From an uncultured Collinsella sp. (GTDB lineage Bacteria > Actinomycetota > Coriobacteriia > Coriobacteriales > Coriobacteriaceae): a stretch of DNA of 17,792 nt. The first letter of the stretch is position 1. The number at the start of each line of letters is the position of its first letter. The translations under genes were made by a program, and so were the position numbers. A model generated the notes under the pieces. The model saw only the letters and a program-made list of their open reading frames with translations. It ran no database searches and was not told the DNA's origin. Shown piece by piece: positions 1 to 7,444 of this stretch. The stretch spans positions 1 to 17,792 of the forward strand of contig CABUUE010000007.1 of the NCBI GenBank assembly GCA_902494685.1, read 5' to 3'.

Positions 1-685
1 GGGCAGGAGCGGTAGGGGCAAGCGCAAAGTCATGCGTAGCGGGCAGGTCGCTCACGGCAAAAGCATGGGGCTCAGGGCAGCTCACGGTCTTGACCAGGTT
101 CTCGCCGACCAGCGTAGGCGCGGCGGACAGGCGCTCGGCAAGCTCGTCGACGTCAAAGATCTCCGTCGAGATTATGCCCATCTTGGAACCGTTGTCGCGC
201 AGGTGGCGCACGAGAGCGCGGGTGTCGACGCCCTCGATAGCGACGATGCCGTGTGCACGCAGGTACTCCGGCACGCTGACGGTCGAGCGCCAGTTAGAAG
301 GCGTGGCGCACATGTCGTGGACGACCATGCCGCGCATGGCGGGAGCGCTCGCGGGGCGAGCGGTATCGCCGGGGAAGGCCGACTGGACATCGGTCTCGTC
401 AATGCCGTAGTTGCCGATCTGCGGATAGGTCATGGTTACGATTTGGCCGGCATAGCTCGGGTCGGTCATGACCTCAAAGTAGCCCTCGAGCGACGTGTTA
501 AAGCAGACCTCGCCGGTTGCGGTACCCTCGGCACCGCATGCACGGCCATAAAAAATGGTCCCATCCTCAAGATACAGGATGCAGGGACCGCAGGTGCCCT
601 TGCTGGTTTTAGCCAGCATACGCTGGCACAGCTCGCTGGGCGCGACGGTGCGGGCGGCAGCGCCCGCAATATGGTTGTTCGCCAT
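1..685 (-). CDS. carA: Carbamoyl-phosphate synthase small subunit, 5' part (runs off left edge)
   Basis: This is the glutaminase (small) subunit of carbamoyl-phosphate synthase, which takes ammonia from glutamine and passes it to CarB for pyrimidine and arginine synthesis in the cytoplasm. Only the first 228 codons are present. They cover the N-terminal CPSase small-chain domain, with the family stretches LEDGTIFYGRACG (from residue 39), GEVCFNTSLEGYFEVMTDPS and YPQIGNYGI. The C-terminal class I glutamine amidotransferase domain with the catalytic Cys is outside the window. The start is an ATG with an AAGGAG ribosome binding site 4 bases upstream (690-695). Family members usually reach LEDGT within about ten residues, so this protein has an extra N-terminal stretch of about 30 residues. 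The reading frame is open to the edge with no frameshift. A PyrR-type loop in the leader suggests control by UMP/UTP. Identification is firm. Confidence 0.93.
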   Translation of the reverse strand, partial: MANNHIAGAAARTVAPSELCQRMLAKTSKGTCGPCILYLEDGTIFYGRACGAEGTATGEVCFNTSLEGYFEVMTDPSYAGQIVTMTYPQIGNYGIDETDVQSAFPGDTARPASAPAMRGMVVHDMCATPSNWRSTVSVPEYLRAHGIVAIEGVDTRALVRHLRDNGSKMGIISTEIFDVDELAERLSAAPTLVGENLVKTVSCPEPHAFAVSDLPATHDFALAPTAPA

Positions 686-689
686 AGTT

Positions 690-722
690 CTCCTTCCCGG
701 TCTCACAGGACCGGCTTAAAGG
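690..722 (-). promoter_or_regulatory. PyrR-binding RNA loop overlapping the carA ribosome binding site
   Basis: Read on the minus strand, the carA leader gives CCTT-TAAG-CCGGTC-CTGTGA-GACCGG-G-AAGG-AG. CCGGTC (714-709) pairs with GACCGG (702-697) and closes a CTGTGA hexaloop, which fits the CNGNGA hexaloop of PyrR sites. CCTT (722-719) pairs with AAGG (695-692), leaving a purine-containing bulge on the 5' side. These are the hallmarks of the PyrR binding loop of pyr leaders. AAGG is also the ribosome binding site of carA, so binding of PyrR with UMP would hide it. This matches the translational repression described for actinobacterial pyr leaders rather than the Bacillus transcription attenuator; no terminator is visible between the loop and the gene. 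Confidence 0.8.
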
Positions 723-727
723 TGTGT

Positions 728-756
728 AGTTAGGCCTCGCGGTATTCTAACCGCAA
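728..756 (-). promoter_or_regulatory. Possible carA promoter and overlapping 8-bp hairpin
   Basis: On the minus strand TTGCGG (756-751) and CTAACT (733-728) are 17 bases apart, a fair sigma-70 match that would start the RNA right before the PyrR loop. The same stretch holds an 8-bp hairpin (736-743 with 750-757, one G-U pair, 6-base loop), so it may be leader structure instead. The AT-rich block at 760-822 could hold a promoter further upstream. Weak evidence either way. Confidence 0.3.
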
Positions 757-822
757 GCATCGCCCATGGCATTAATTACATAGAATTGTTTACAAAATGA
801 TAATTATGACTTCCTGTGCATA

Positions 823-929
823 ATGATTTTTCTGGGACGGGGATTAAAAAATTATTCTGAGAGCAGGGCTTTGTCGCCAACTGCATACATGACAGAATGA
901 TTTTTTAATCCCCGTCCCAGAAAAATCAT
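823..929. repeat. Large inverted repeat, 37-nt arms with 36/37 match
   Basis: Arms at 823-859 and 893-929 are reverse complements except for one base and enclose a 33-base centre (860-892). Each arm contains the stretch CTGGGACGGGGATTAAAAAA. No ORF lies in it. The right arm's outer end supplies the T-tract of the terminator of the neighbouring gene. It resembles a REP/MITE-type intergenic palindrome. The 9-mer TGGGACGGG recurs in the inverted repeat at 17403-17439. Function unknown. Confidence 0.85.
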
Positions 930-958
930 CCCGCGTGGGCTTGCGGCTCACGCGGGAT
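920..958 (-). terminator. Rho-independent terminator after the 983-1948 gene
   Basis: A 10-bp perfect stem (928-937 with 949-958, ATCCCGCGTG) lies 25 bases after the stop codon. On the minus strand it is followed by GATTTTT, the outer end of the inverted repeat at 823-929. Good stem, short T-tract. Confidence 0.75.
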
Positions 959-982
959 GGCATCGTTCTATGTGGCTGCGGA

Positions 983-1948
983 CTACTTTTGCTTGTCCTG
1001 CTCCAGCAGCTCGGACGGCGTGCGATCGGGCTTTCCGCCGCGGAAGATCTCTCGACCGTGCAGACGATGCTCAAGATCGCGCTCGGCCTGCTCCTCCGTG
1101 ATCTTGGTCTGGCTCACCACCGGGTCCTCGATCAGCGATGAAACCGAGTTGACCTGTTTTTGAATGCGCTCGGCAATGGTGTCGTCCATGCTTACGATGC
1201 GCATCTTCCAGTCGATACTCGTGGCGTTGGACGAGCTCTTGGTCCAAACGAACGTCAGGATGGCGCTTTGGTGCCCCTGAGCAGGAAACATGCCAAAGAA
1301 GGAATCATGCTGGATCCTGCTGTCCTCGTCGATATAGGCGTGAACGTTATACACCACACGGTCGATCTTGTCGTTGAGCAGGGCGTTGGTTGCGAGCGCC
1401 GCCGCCTGAATCTGACCGTTGGACAGCAGCTCGAGTTCATTGGCAGAAGACGTGTCCAGCACCGTCACCTCAACCGTGCCCGTGCGCTCATCTGCCTCGT
1501 CGACGGTAAAATCGAGCGGGAACTGCGTAAAGCCATTGCCCCATTCAAGTCCACCCTTGAGCGCGGTCGAAACGGTATCCACCGAAACACTTTCGGAAAG
1601 GTTCGCGGTATTCAGACGTCGCATCACGCCGTAGCCAATCTGCATGCCAACAATCAGCACCAAAATGCCAATAACCACGGCCATGGCAGTCTTCGTAATG
1701 GTATGGCTCACCTGCGAGCCAGAAGGGTCGTCCTCGGACAGCGGGTCGATATGTTTTGCCTGGCTCGCGCGATCCTCGCTGCGCAGCCGCGCCAGCGTCG
1801 CCTTGTCGCCGCGCTTGACGGCGGCCTCTTTCTCGCGCATGCGCTCGGTGCGCTTTTTGGCGAGCGTAGGATCCAAGACGCCGGATGCATCGATTTCGGA
1901 GAATAACTCCGTCACTTCTTCCGGAGTCAAAGGGTTCTTATCAGCCAT
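983..1948 (-). CDS. Single-pass membrane protein of unknown function
   Basis: I do not recognise a named family. The 321-residue protein has a charged cytoplasmic N-terminal part (about 1-85, rich in Lys, Arg and Glu). One clear membrane helix follows at about 87-108 (TKTAMAVVIGILVLIVGMQI). A soluble domain of about 150 residues comes next, with beta-strand-like stretches such as GTVEVTVLDT and AILTFVWTK. The tail is charged (270-321) and may form a coiled coil. The lack of a signal peptide and the single helix suggest an N-in, C-out topology. The start has AGGA 5 bases upstream. The gene begins 19 bases after the stop of the ABC exporter on the same strand, with no terminator between, so the two are very likely co-transcribed and may work together. 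It ends at a terminator. Real gene, unknown role. Confidence 0.85.
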   Translation of the reverse strand: MADKNPLTPEEVTELFSEIDASGVLDPTLAKKRTERMREKEAAVKRGDKATLARLRSEDRASQAKHIDPLSEDDPSGSQVSHTITKTAMAVVIGILVLIVGMQIGYGVMRRLNTANLSESVSVDTVSTALKGGLEWGNGFTQFPLDFTVDEADERTGTVEVTVLDTSSANELELLSNGQIQAAALATNALLNDKIDRVVYNVHAYIDEDSRIQHDSFFGMFPAQGHQSAILTFVWTKSSSNATSIDWKMRIVSMDDTIAERIQKQVNSVSSLIEDPVVSQTKITEEQAERDLEHRLHGREIFRGGKPDRTPSELLEQDKQK

Positions 1949-1967
1949 GATCTTCCTGTCATATCAA

Positions 1968-3740
1968 TCAGTCGAGCTCGTGCGCACGCGCACCTTCGAA
2001 CTGCATTCGATAGTAACGGGCATAGGTGCCGCCACGGGCGAGAAGCTCCTCGTGCGTGCCACGTTCCACAACGCGACCATGCTCAACGGTCGCAATCTCG
2101 TCAGCATGCTTAATAGTCGAGAGACGGTGGGCGATGATGATCGTGGTACGGCCGCGTGCCAGCTCTTCGAGCGACTCCTGCACCGCTTCCTCGCTCTCGT
2201 TATCCAGGGCACTCGTCGCCTCATCCAAAATAAGGATCTTGGGATTCTTGAGAAAAACGCGCGCGATGGCGACGCGCTGCTTTTGACCACCCGAAAGACG
2301 GCTGCCGCGCTCGCCCACCACGGTGTCGTAGCCTTGCGGAAGCGATTCGATAAAGATATCAATATTGGCGCGGCGGGCGGCCTCGGCGATCTCTTCTGCC
2401 GTGGCGCCAGGCTTGCCGTAGGCGATGTTCTCGCCAATCGTACCGTCAAATAGATAGACATCCTGCTGCACCAGGCCGATGGCGCGGCGCAGACTATGCT
2501 GCGTCACGTCGCGCACATCCTGGCCGTCGATGCTAATGGAGCCGGCGGCAACGTCGTAAAAGCGCGGCAACAGCGAACAAGTCGTCGATTTGCCGCCGCC
2601 CGAGGGACCAACCAAAGCGATGGTCTGACCGGGCTTGATGGACAGGTCCATGTGGTCGATAACAGGGCGTCCGTCGGCGCCGCGCTCGCCCAATTCAACA
2701 TCCTCGTAGCTAAAGCACACGTCGCGGTATTCCACAGCACCAGCCGTCACCTGCAGATCCGCAGCACCCGGCTTATCCTGAATATCGGGGACAGTCGAGA
2801 GCACCTCATCCATGCGCTTAAAGCCGGCGATGGCTTTCTGATACGTCTCGGCCGAATTAACGAGCGTCTCGAGCGGCGTGCAGAACAGCGAAATGTAGAG
2901 CGCGAAGGTTGCCATATCGACCGCCTGCAGCTGACCCTGGGCAACGAGCCAACCGCCGAGGAGCACCACGATCACATAGAGCACGCCCGAGAGCAGGCCA
3001 TACGTCGCGGTATAGACGCCCATGGCGTGATACATGTTCTCCTTGGACGAAAGGTAGCGATTGTTCGAGGCACGAAACTTAGAGCGCTCGGTCTGCTCAT
3101 TGGCAAAGCTCTTGACCACACGCATGCCCGCCAGCGAGTCCTGCAGTTGCGCGTTGATGCCGCTAATCATTTTGCGGTTATCGCTAAAGACCTCGCGCAT
3201 ACGCATATTCTGCCAAAACATAATGACCGCGAACACCACCGTCACCACAGCCATGGCGAGTGCGAGCACCGGCGCGATGGTAAACAGAATCACAAACGAG
3301 CCGATGATCTCGATACCGCAGATAATGATCCATTCGGGCACGTGGTGCGCCGCCTCGCAGATATCGAACAGGTCATTGACCACGCGGCTCATCATGTCGC
3401 CCGAGCTGTTGCGATCAAAGTACGCAAAGCTAAACCGTTCGTACTGATCGAACAGGTCCTCGCGCATTTTGGACTCCATGCGCGCGCCCATCACATGACC
3501 CCAATAGCTCACAAAGTAGCGGCAGGCGCAGCGGATGGCATACATCAGCACCAGCCCCACCGCAATCATACCGAGCGCCTGCATAATGGCAGCCTGGCCC
3601 TGGGCAAACAACCCTCCGGTCAGATTGCGCAGGATAATGGGGAACGCCAGGTCAATGGCGGCAAGCACCAGGGCACAAACCGTATCGGCAACAAAAAGCC
3701 CCATCTGGGGCTTGTAATACGAAAGAAACCTCTTAAACAT
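1968..3740 (-). CDS. ABC exporter (fused permease and ATPase)
   Basis: This is a type IV ABC half-transporter, expected to act as a dimer in the membrane and export a small molecule or lipid. From the 3740 start (590 residues), residues 1-300 are the six-helix membrane domain, with the usual cytoplasmic stretches DLFDQYERFSFAYFD and GMRVVKSFANE. The ATPase follows, with Walker A GPSGGGKST (378-386), Q-loop near 425, signature LSGGQ (482-486), Walker B ILILDE (502-507) and switch His at 538. All key residues are intact. The 3740 ATG has AAGGTG 4 bases upstream and gives a normal family N-terminus (MFKRFLSYYKPQ). An in-frame ATG at 3839 with a perfect GGAGG would add 33 basic residues. The substrate cannot be told; the neighbour at 983-1948 may be a partner. 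Confidence 0.92.
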   Translation of the reverse strand: MFKRFLSYYKPQMGLFVADTVCALVLAAIDLAFPIILRNLTGGLFAQGQAAIMQALGMIAVGLVLMYAIRCACRYFVSYWGHVMGARMESKMREDLFDQYERFSFAYFDRNSSGDMMSRVVNDLFDICEAAHHVPEWIIICGIEIIGSFVILFTIAPVLALAMAVVTVVFAVIMFWQNMRMREVFSDNRKMISGINAQLQDSLAGMRVVKSFANEQTERSKFRASNNRYLSSKENMYHAMGVYTATYGLLSGVLYVIVVLLGGWLVAQGQLQAVDMATFALYISLFCTPLETLVNSAETYQKAIAGFKRMDEVLSTVPDIQDKPGAADLQVTAGAVEYRDVCFSYEDVELGERGADGRPVIDHMDLSIKPGQTIALVGPSGGGKSTTCSLLPRFYDVAAGSISIDGQDVRDVTQHSLRRAIGLVQQDVYLFDGTIGENIAYGKPGATAEEIAEAARRANIDIFIESLPQGYDTVVGERGSRLSGGQKQRVAIARVFLKNPKILILDEATSALDNESEEAVQESLEELARGRTTIIIAHRLSTIKHADEIATVEHGRVVERGTHEELLARGGTYARYYRMQFEGARAHELD

Positions 3741-3749
3741 AGTCACCTT

Positions 3750-3771
3750 ACGCGGTTTTACCAAACCGCGT
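3750..3771 (-). promoter_or_regulatory. 9-bp hairpin touching the ribosome binding site of the ABC exporter
   Basis: ACGCGGTTT (3750-3758) pairs perfectly with AAACCGCGT (3763-3771) around a 4-base loop. On the minus strand the stem ends directly before AAGGTGACT-ATG, the inner start of the exporter. There is no T-tract, so it is not a terminator. It could be an operator or an RNA structure that sets access to the second start. Confidence 0.6.
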
Positions 3772-3787
3772 TTCGTCTCGACGCTGC

Positions 3788-3885
3788 AAGTGCTCCATTT
3801 GGACAATCTGGCCTTCAATCGTCGGTCGCGTATATCCATACGCTTCCCTCCTCTTTTAGGCCACCTTGTCTCAAATGGAGCACTT
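3788..3885. repeat. Inverted repeat surrounding the outer start of the ABC exporter
   Basis: AAGTGCTCCATTTG (3788-3801) is perfectly complementary to 3872-3885. The match extends imperfectly inward, with GACAA and TGGCCT present in both arms, so each arm is about 28 bases. On the minus strand the loop between the arms carries AGGAGGG and the ATG at 3839. The downstream arm would therefore lie inside the coding sequence if that start is used. Confidence 0.8.
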
Positions 3886-3905
3886 TCGCTGACTTACACA
3901 AACCT

Positions 3906-3921
3906 GCGGGATCATCCCCGC
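3906..3921 (-). terminator. Weak hairpin after the NUDIX gene
   Basis: A 5-bp GC stem (3906-3910 with 3917-3921) lies 3 bases after the NUDIX stop codon. On the minus strand it is followed by AGGTTTGTG, a poor T-tract. It could be a leaky terminator between the purD-NUDIX unit and the exporter. Confidence 0.3.
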
Positions 3922-3924
3922 TCG

Positions 3925-4620
3925 TTAAAGTTCCGCTCCGCCCAAACGGTGAGCAATGCTGTCGCAGGCAAGTGCGCCCACAACGGTCTTGGCGTCTTCG
4001 ATCTTGCCGTCGAGCACGGCGTCGATCAGCTCGTGCAGCGGCACCAGATCAACGTTGACAAACTCGTCATCATCGGGGTTGGGTGCATCGAACTCGAGCT
4101 TGGTGGCCAGGTAGATGTGAATGATCTCGTCACAGAAGCCGCAGGACGTGACAATCGACGTCAAAAAGCGAATGCGACCAGCCCTAAAGCCCGTCTCCTC
4201 GTGCAGCTCACGCTTAGCGCAATCGAGCGGGTCCTCGCCCGGGTCGAGCTTGCCGGCGGGAATCTCGACCGTCACGCGGTCGATGGCGGTGCGGTACTGA
4301 CGCACCAGTACGATCTTGCCGCTCTCGGTCAGCGCCACAACGGCCGCCGCACCCGGATGGCGAACGATATCGCGGGCGCTGCGGTGACCGTTGGGCAGCT
4401 CAACCTCAAGACGGTGGACGTCGAGGATCTTGCCCTTCCAGGCGCACTCCTCCGAAAGAATCTTCTCGTGCAGCTCGGCATCGTGCGGGTCGTCGTCGCC
4501 CAGCACCAGCGCCGGCTCGTCAGCGACCTCGCCACCAGGCTCGCCCTCGGCGTGCCCATACACGCGGCTGTCCTCTTCGACGATCTGCGCATCCACGAGC
4601 TCTTCGTTCTTTTCGTCCAT
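3925..4620 (-). CDS. NUDIX hydrolase, ADP-ribose pyrophosphatase type
   Basis: Likely hydrolyses ADP-ribose or a related nucleoside diphosphate sugar to AMP plus ribose 5-phosphate in the cytoplasm. The NUDIX box is complete: counted from the longer 4629 start, residues 126-148 read GKLDPGEDPLDCAKRELHEETGF in the pattern G-x5-E-x7-RE-x2-EE-x-G. Upstream are the ADPRase-like stretches HPGAAAVVAL and VLVRQYR and the IPAG before the box. About 55 acidic N-terminal residues come before the domain and are unlike the usual short N-terminus. I chose the ATG at 4620 because AGAGGA lies 9 bases upstream; an ATG at 4629 has the same motif only 1 base away. The gene starts 21 bases after purD ends, so the two share a transcript. 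Substrate is inferred from family resemblance only. Confidence 0.88.
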   Translation of the reverse strand: MDEKNEELVDAQIVEEDSRVYGHAEGEPGGEVADEPALVLGDDDPHDAELHEKILSEECAWKGKILDVHRLEVELPNGHRSARDIVRHPGAAAVVALTESGKIVLVRQYRTAIDRVTVEIPAGKLDPGEDPLDCAKRELHEETGFRAGRIRFLTSIVTSCGFCDEIIHIYLATKLEFDAPNPDDDEFVNVDLVPLHELIDAVLDGKIEDAKTVVGALACDSIAHRLGGAEL

Positions 4621-4641
4621 CCGTCTCATTCCTCTCGGATT

Positions 4642-5946
<1,305 letters not shown>

Positions 5947-5969
5947 GGGTGCCTCCTCTATGGATTACC

Positions 5970-5988
5970 GGCCCGCTCCGCGCGGGCC
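5970..5988 (-). other. 7-bp GC hairpin before the purD ribosome binding site
   Basis: GGCCCGC (5970-5976) pairs with GCGGGCC (5982-5988) around 5 bases. It ends 12 bases before the GAGGAGG of purD on the minus strand and has no T-tract. It may be a leader structure; no known riboswitch is recognised. Confidence 0.4.
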
Positions 5989-6000
5989 CATTACAAGCAA

Positions 6001-6042
6001 ATATACCCCTCGGCCGCCCATCTGGGCTGCAAAGGGGTATAT
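6001..6042 (-). terminator. Long hairpin between purA and purD, probable weak terminator
   Basis: ATATACCCCT (6001-6010) pairs with AGGGGTATAT (6033-6042). The 22-base loop contains a further small stem (GCCCA/TGGGC). On the minus strand the stem is followed by TTGCTTG only, so termination may be partial and could set the purA to purD ratio. Confidence 0.5.
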
Positions 6043-6064
6043 CGCAATAACCAAATAACGCCGA

Positions 6065-7351
6065 TTACTTCCAGAATCGGTTGATGATCTGCTCGCGACC
6101 GGCGCCGACGCCGATGAACGTCACGCGGGTGTGTGCCAGATCCTCGATAAATGCCACGTAGTCCTGAGCCTCCTGCGGCAGCTCATCAAAGCTGCGGCAG
6201 CCGGTAATGTCGCACTTCCAGCCAGGGAGCTCCTCGTAGATGGGCTTGGCATGCTCAAAGCGCACCTGGTGTTCGGGCACGCTCGTGTAGCGCTCGCCGT
6301 CGACGTCATAGGCAACGCACACCTTAATGGTGTCGAAGGCCGAAAGCACGTCGAGCTTGGTCACGGCGATGTCGGTGAGGCCGTTGACGCGCGAGGCATA
6401 GTTGGCGATAGGGCCGTCAAACCAGCCGCAGCGACGACGGCGACCGGTGGTCACGCCGTACTCGTAGCCCTCCTCGGTCAGCGTGTGGCCGGCCTCGGAC
6501 TCATAGGAAAGCTCGGTGGGCATGGGGCCCGAACCGACGCGGGTGATATAGGCCTTCATGACGCCCAGCACGCGGTCGACGTTCTTCATGCCGACGCCGG
6601 AACCGGTAATGGCGCCGCCGGCGGTGCAGTTAGAAGACGTCACGTACGGATAGGTGCCGTGATCGATGTCGAGCAGCGTAGCCTGGGCGCCCTCAAACAG
6701 CAAATCCTTGCCCTCATCGATCATGTTGTTGAGCAGCAGGCTCGTCTCGGTGATGTAGGGGCGCAGGCGCTCGGCCATGGGCAGGTACTCATCGCAAATC
6801 TGATCCACGGTGTAGGTGGGCAGGTTGTAGATGAGCTCCAGCTCGGGGTTCACGCGGGCAAGAGCGGTCTCCAGCTTATCGCGGAACAGCGCCTCATCCA
6901 GCATGTCCTGCATACGCAGGCCAATGCGGGCCATCTTGTCCTGGTAGCACGGACCGATGCCGCGCTTGGTGGTACCGATGTTCTTCTTGCCGAGCTTCTG
7001 CTCAAAGGCGCCATCCAGATCGATGTGGTACGGCATGATGACATGCGCGTTGCCGCTGATCTTGAGATTCTTGGTGGTGATGCCGTCGGCCTCGAACATG
7101 TCGATCTCCTCAAGGACGACCTTGGGGTTGACGACGCAGCCGCTACCGATCACCGACACGTGGTCGGAATACATGATGCCGGAGGGCACCTGGTGCAGGC
7201 CGTACTTCTTGCCGTTGACGACGATGGTGTGGCCGGCGTTGTTGCCGCCCGAATAGCGCACGACGGCATCAAAGTCGCCGGCGACCAGGTCGCAGATCTT
7301 ACCCTTGCCCTCATCGCCCCACTGGGCACCGACCAAAACGGTTGACGGCAT
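6065..7351 (-). CDS. purA: Adenylosuccinate synthetase
   Basis: Joins IMP and aspartate using GTP to make adenylosuccinate, the first committed step to AMP. At 428 residues it is full length. The N-terminal P-loop-like GAQWGDEGKGK (8-18) includes the catalytic Asp13. NNAGHT (37-42) has the catalytic His41. GTTKRGIGPCYQDKMAR forms part of the IMP site, and VTTGRRRRCGWFD is the C-terminal substrate loop. FEGAQATLLDIDHGTYPYVTSS is also a family hallmark. The ATG at 7351 has GAGGAG 6 bases upstream. A promoter sits at the end of dnaB upstream, so purA is probably transcribed on its own as well as by read-through. No anomaly seen. Confidence 0.98.
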   Translation of the reverse strand: MPSTVLVGAQWGDEGKGKICDLVAGDFDAVVRYSGGNNAGHTIVVNGKKYGLHQVPSGIMYSDHVSVIGSGCVVNPKVVLEEIDMFEADGITTKNLKISGNAHVIMPYHIDLDGAFEQKLGKKNIGTTKRGIGPCYQDKMARIGLRMQDMLDEALFRDKLETALARVNPELELIYNLPTYTVDQICDEYLPMAERLRPYITETSLLLNNMIDEGKDLLFEGAQATLLDIDHGTYPYVTSSNCTAGGAITGSGVGMKNVDRVLGVMKAYITRVGSGPMPTELSYESEAGHTLTEEGYEYGVTTGRRRRCGWFDGPIANYASRVNGLTDIAVTKLDVLSAFDTIKVCVAYDVDGERYTSVPEHQVRFEHAKPIYEELPGWKCDITGCRSFDELPQEAQDYVAFIEDLAHTRVTFIGVGAGREQIINRFWK

Positions 7352-7415
7352 GTTTACTCCTCACATTCATGGACTGTCCGCGCACCGCAAGCGCGCAGAA
7401 GCACAAAACATTCCC

Positions 7416-7444
7416 AGTATACCCGTGCAACGGGCGCCTGTCCT
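7416..7444 (-). promoter_or_regulatory. Promoter of purA
   Basis: On the minus strand AGGACA (7444-7439) and TATACT (7421-7416) are exactly 17 bases apart. The -35 box includes the last bases of dnaB. The start of RNA would be near 7409, giving a leader of about 58 bases that contains a small GC hairpin (about 7379-7396). Confidence 0.65.

Noticed and set aside
823..929. CRISPR repeat or transposon end
   Set aside because: Only one inverted pair with no regular spacers, no transposase and no visible target duplication. Kept as an inverted repeat only.
2496..4058. 520-codon plus-strand open frame rich in His and Arg
   Set aside because: Antisense to the ABC exporter, with no binding site or domain.
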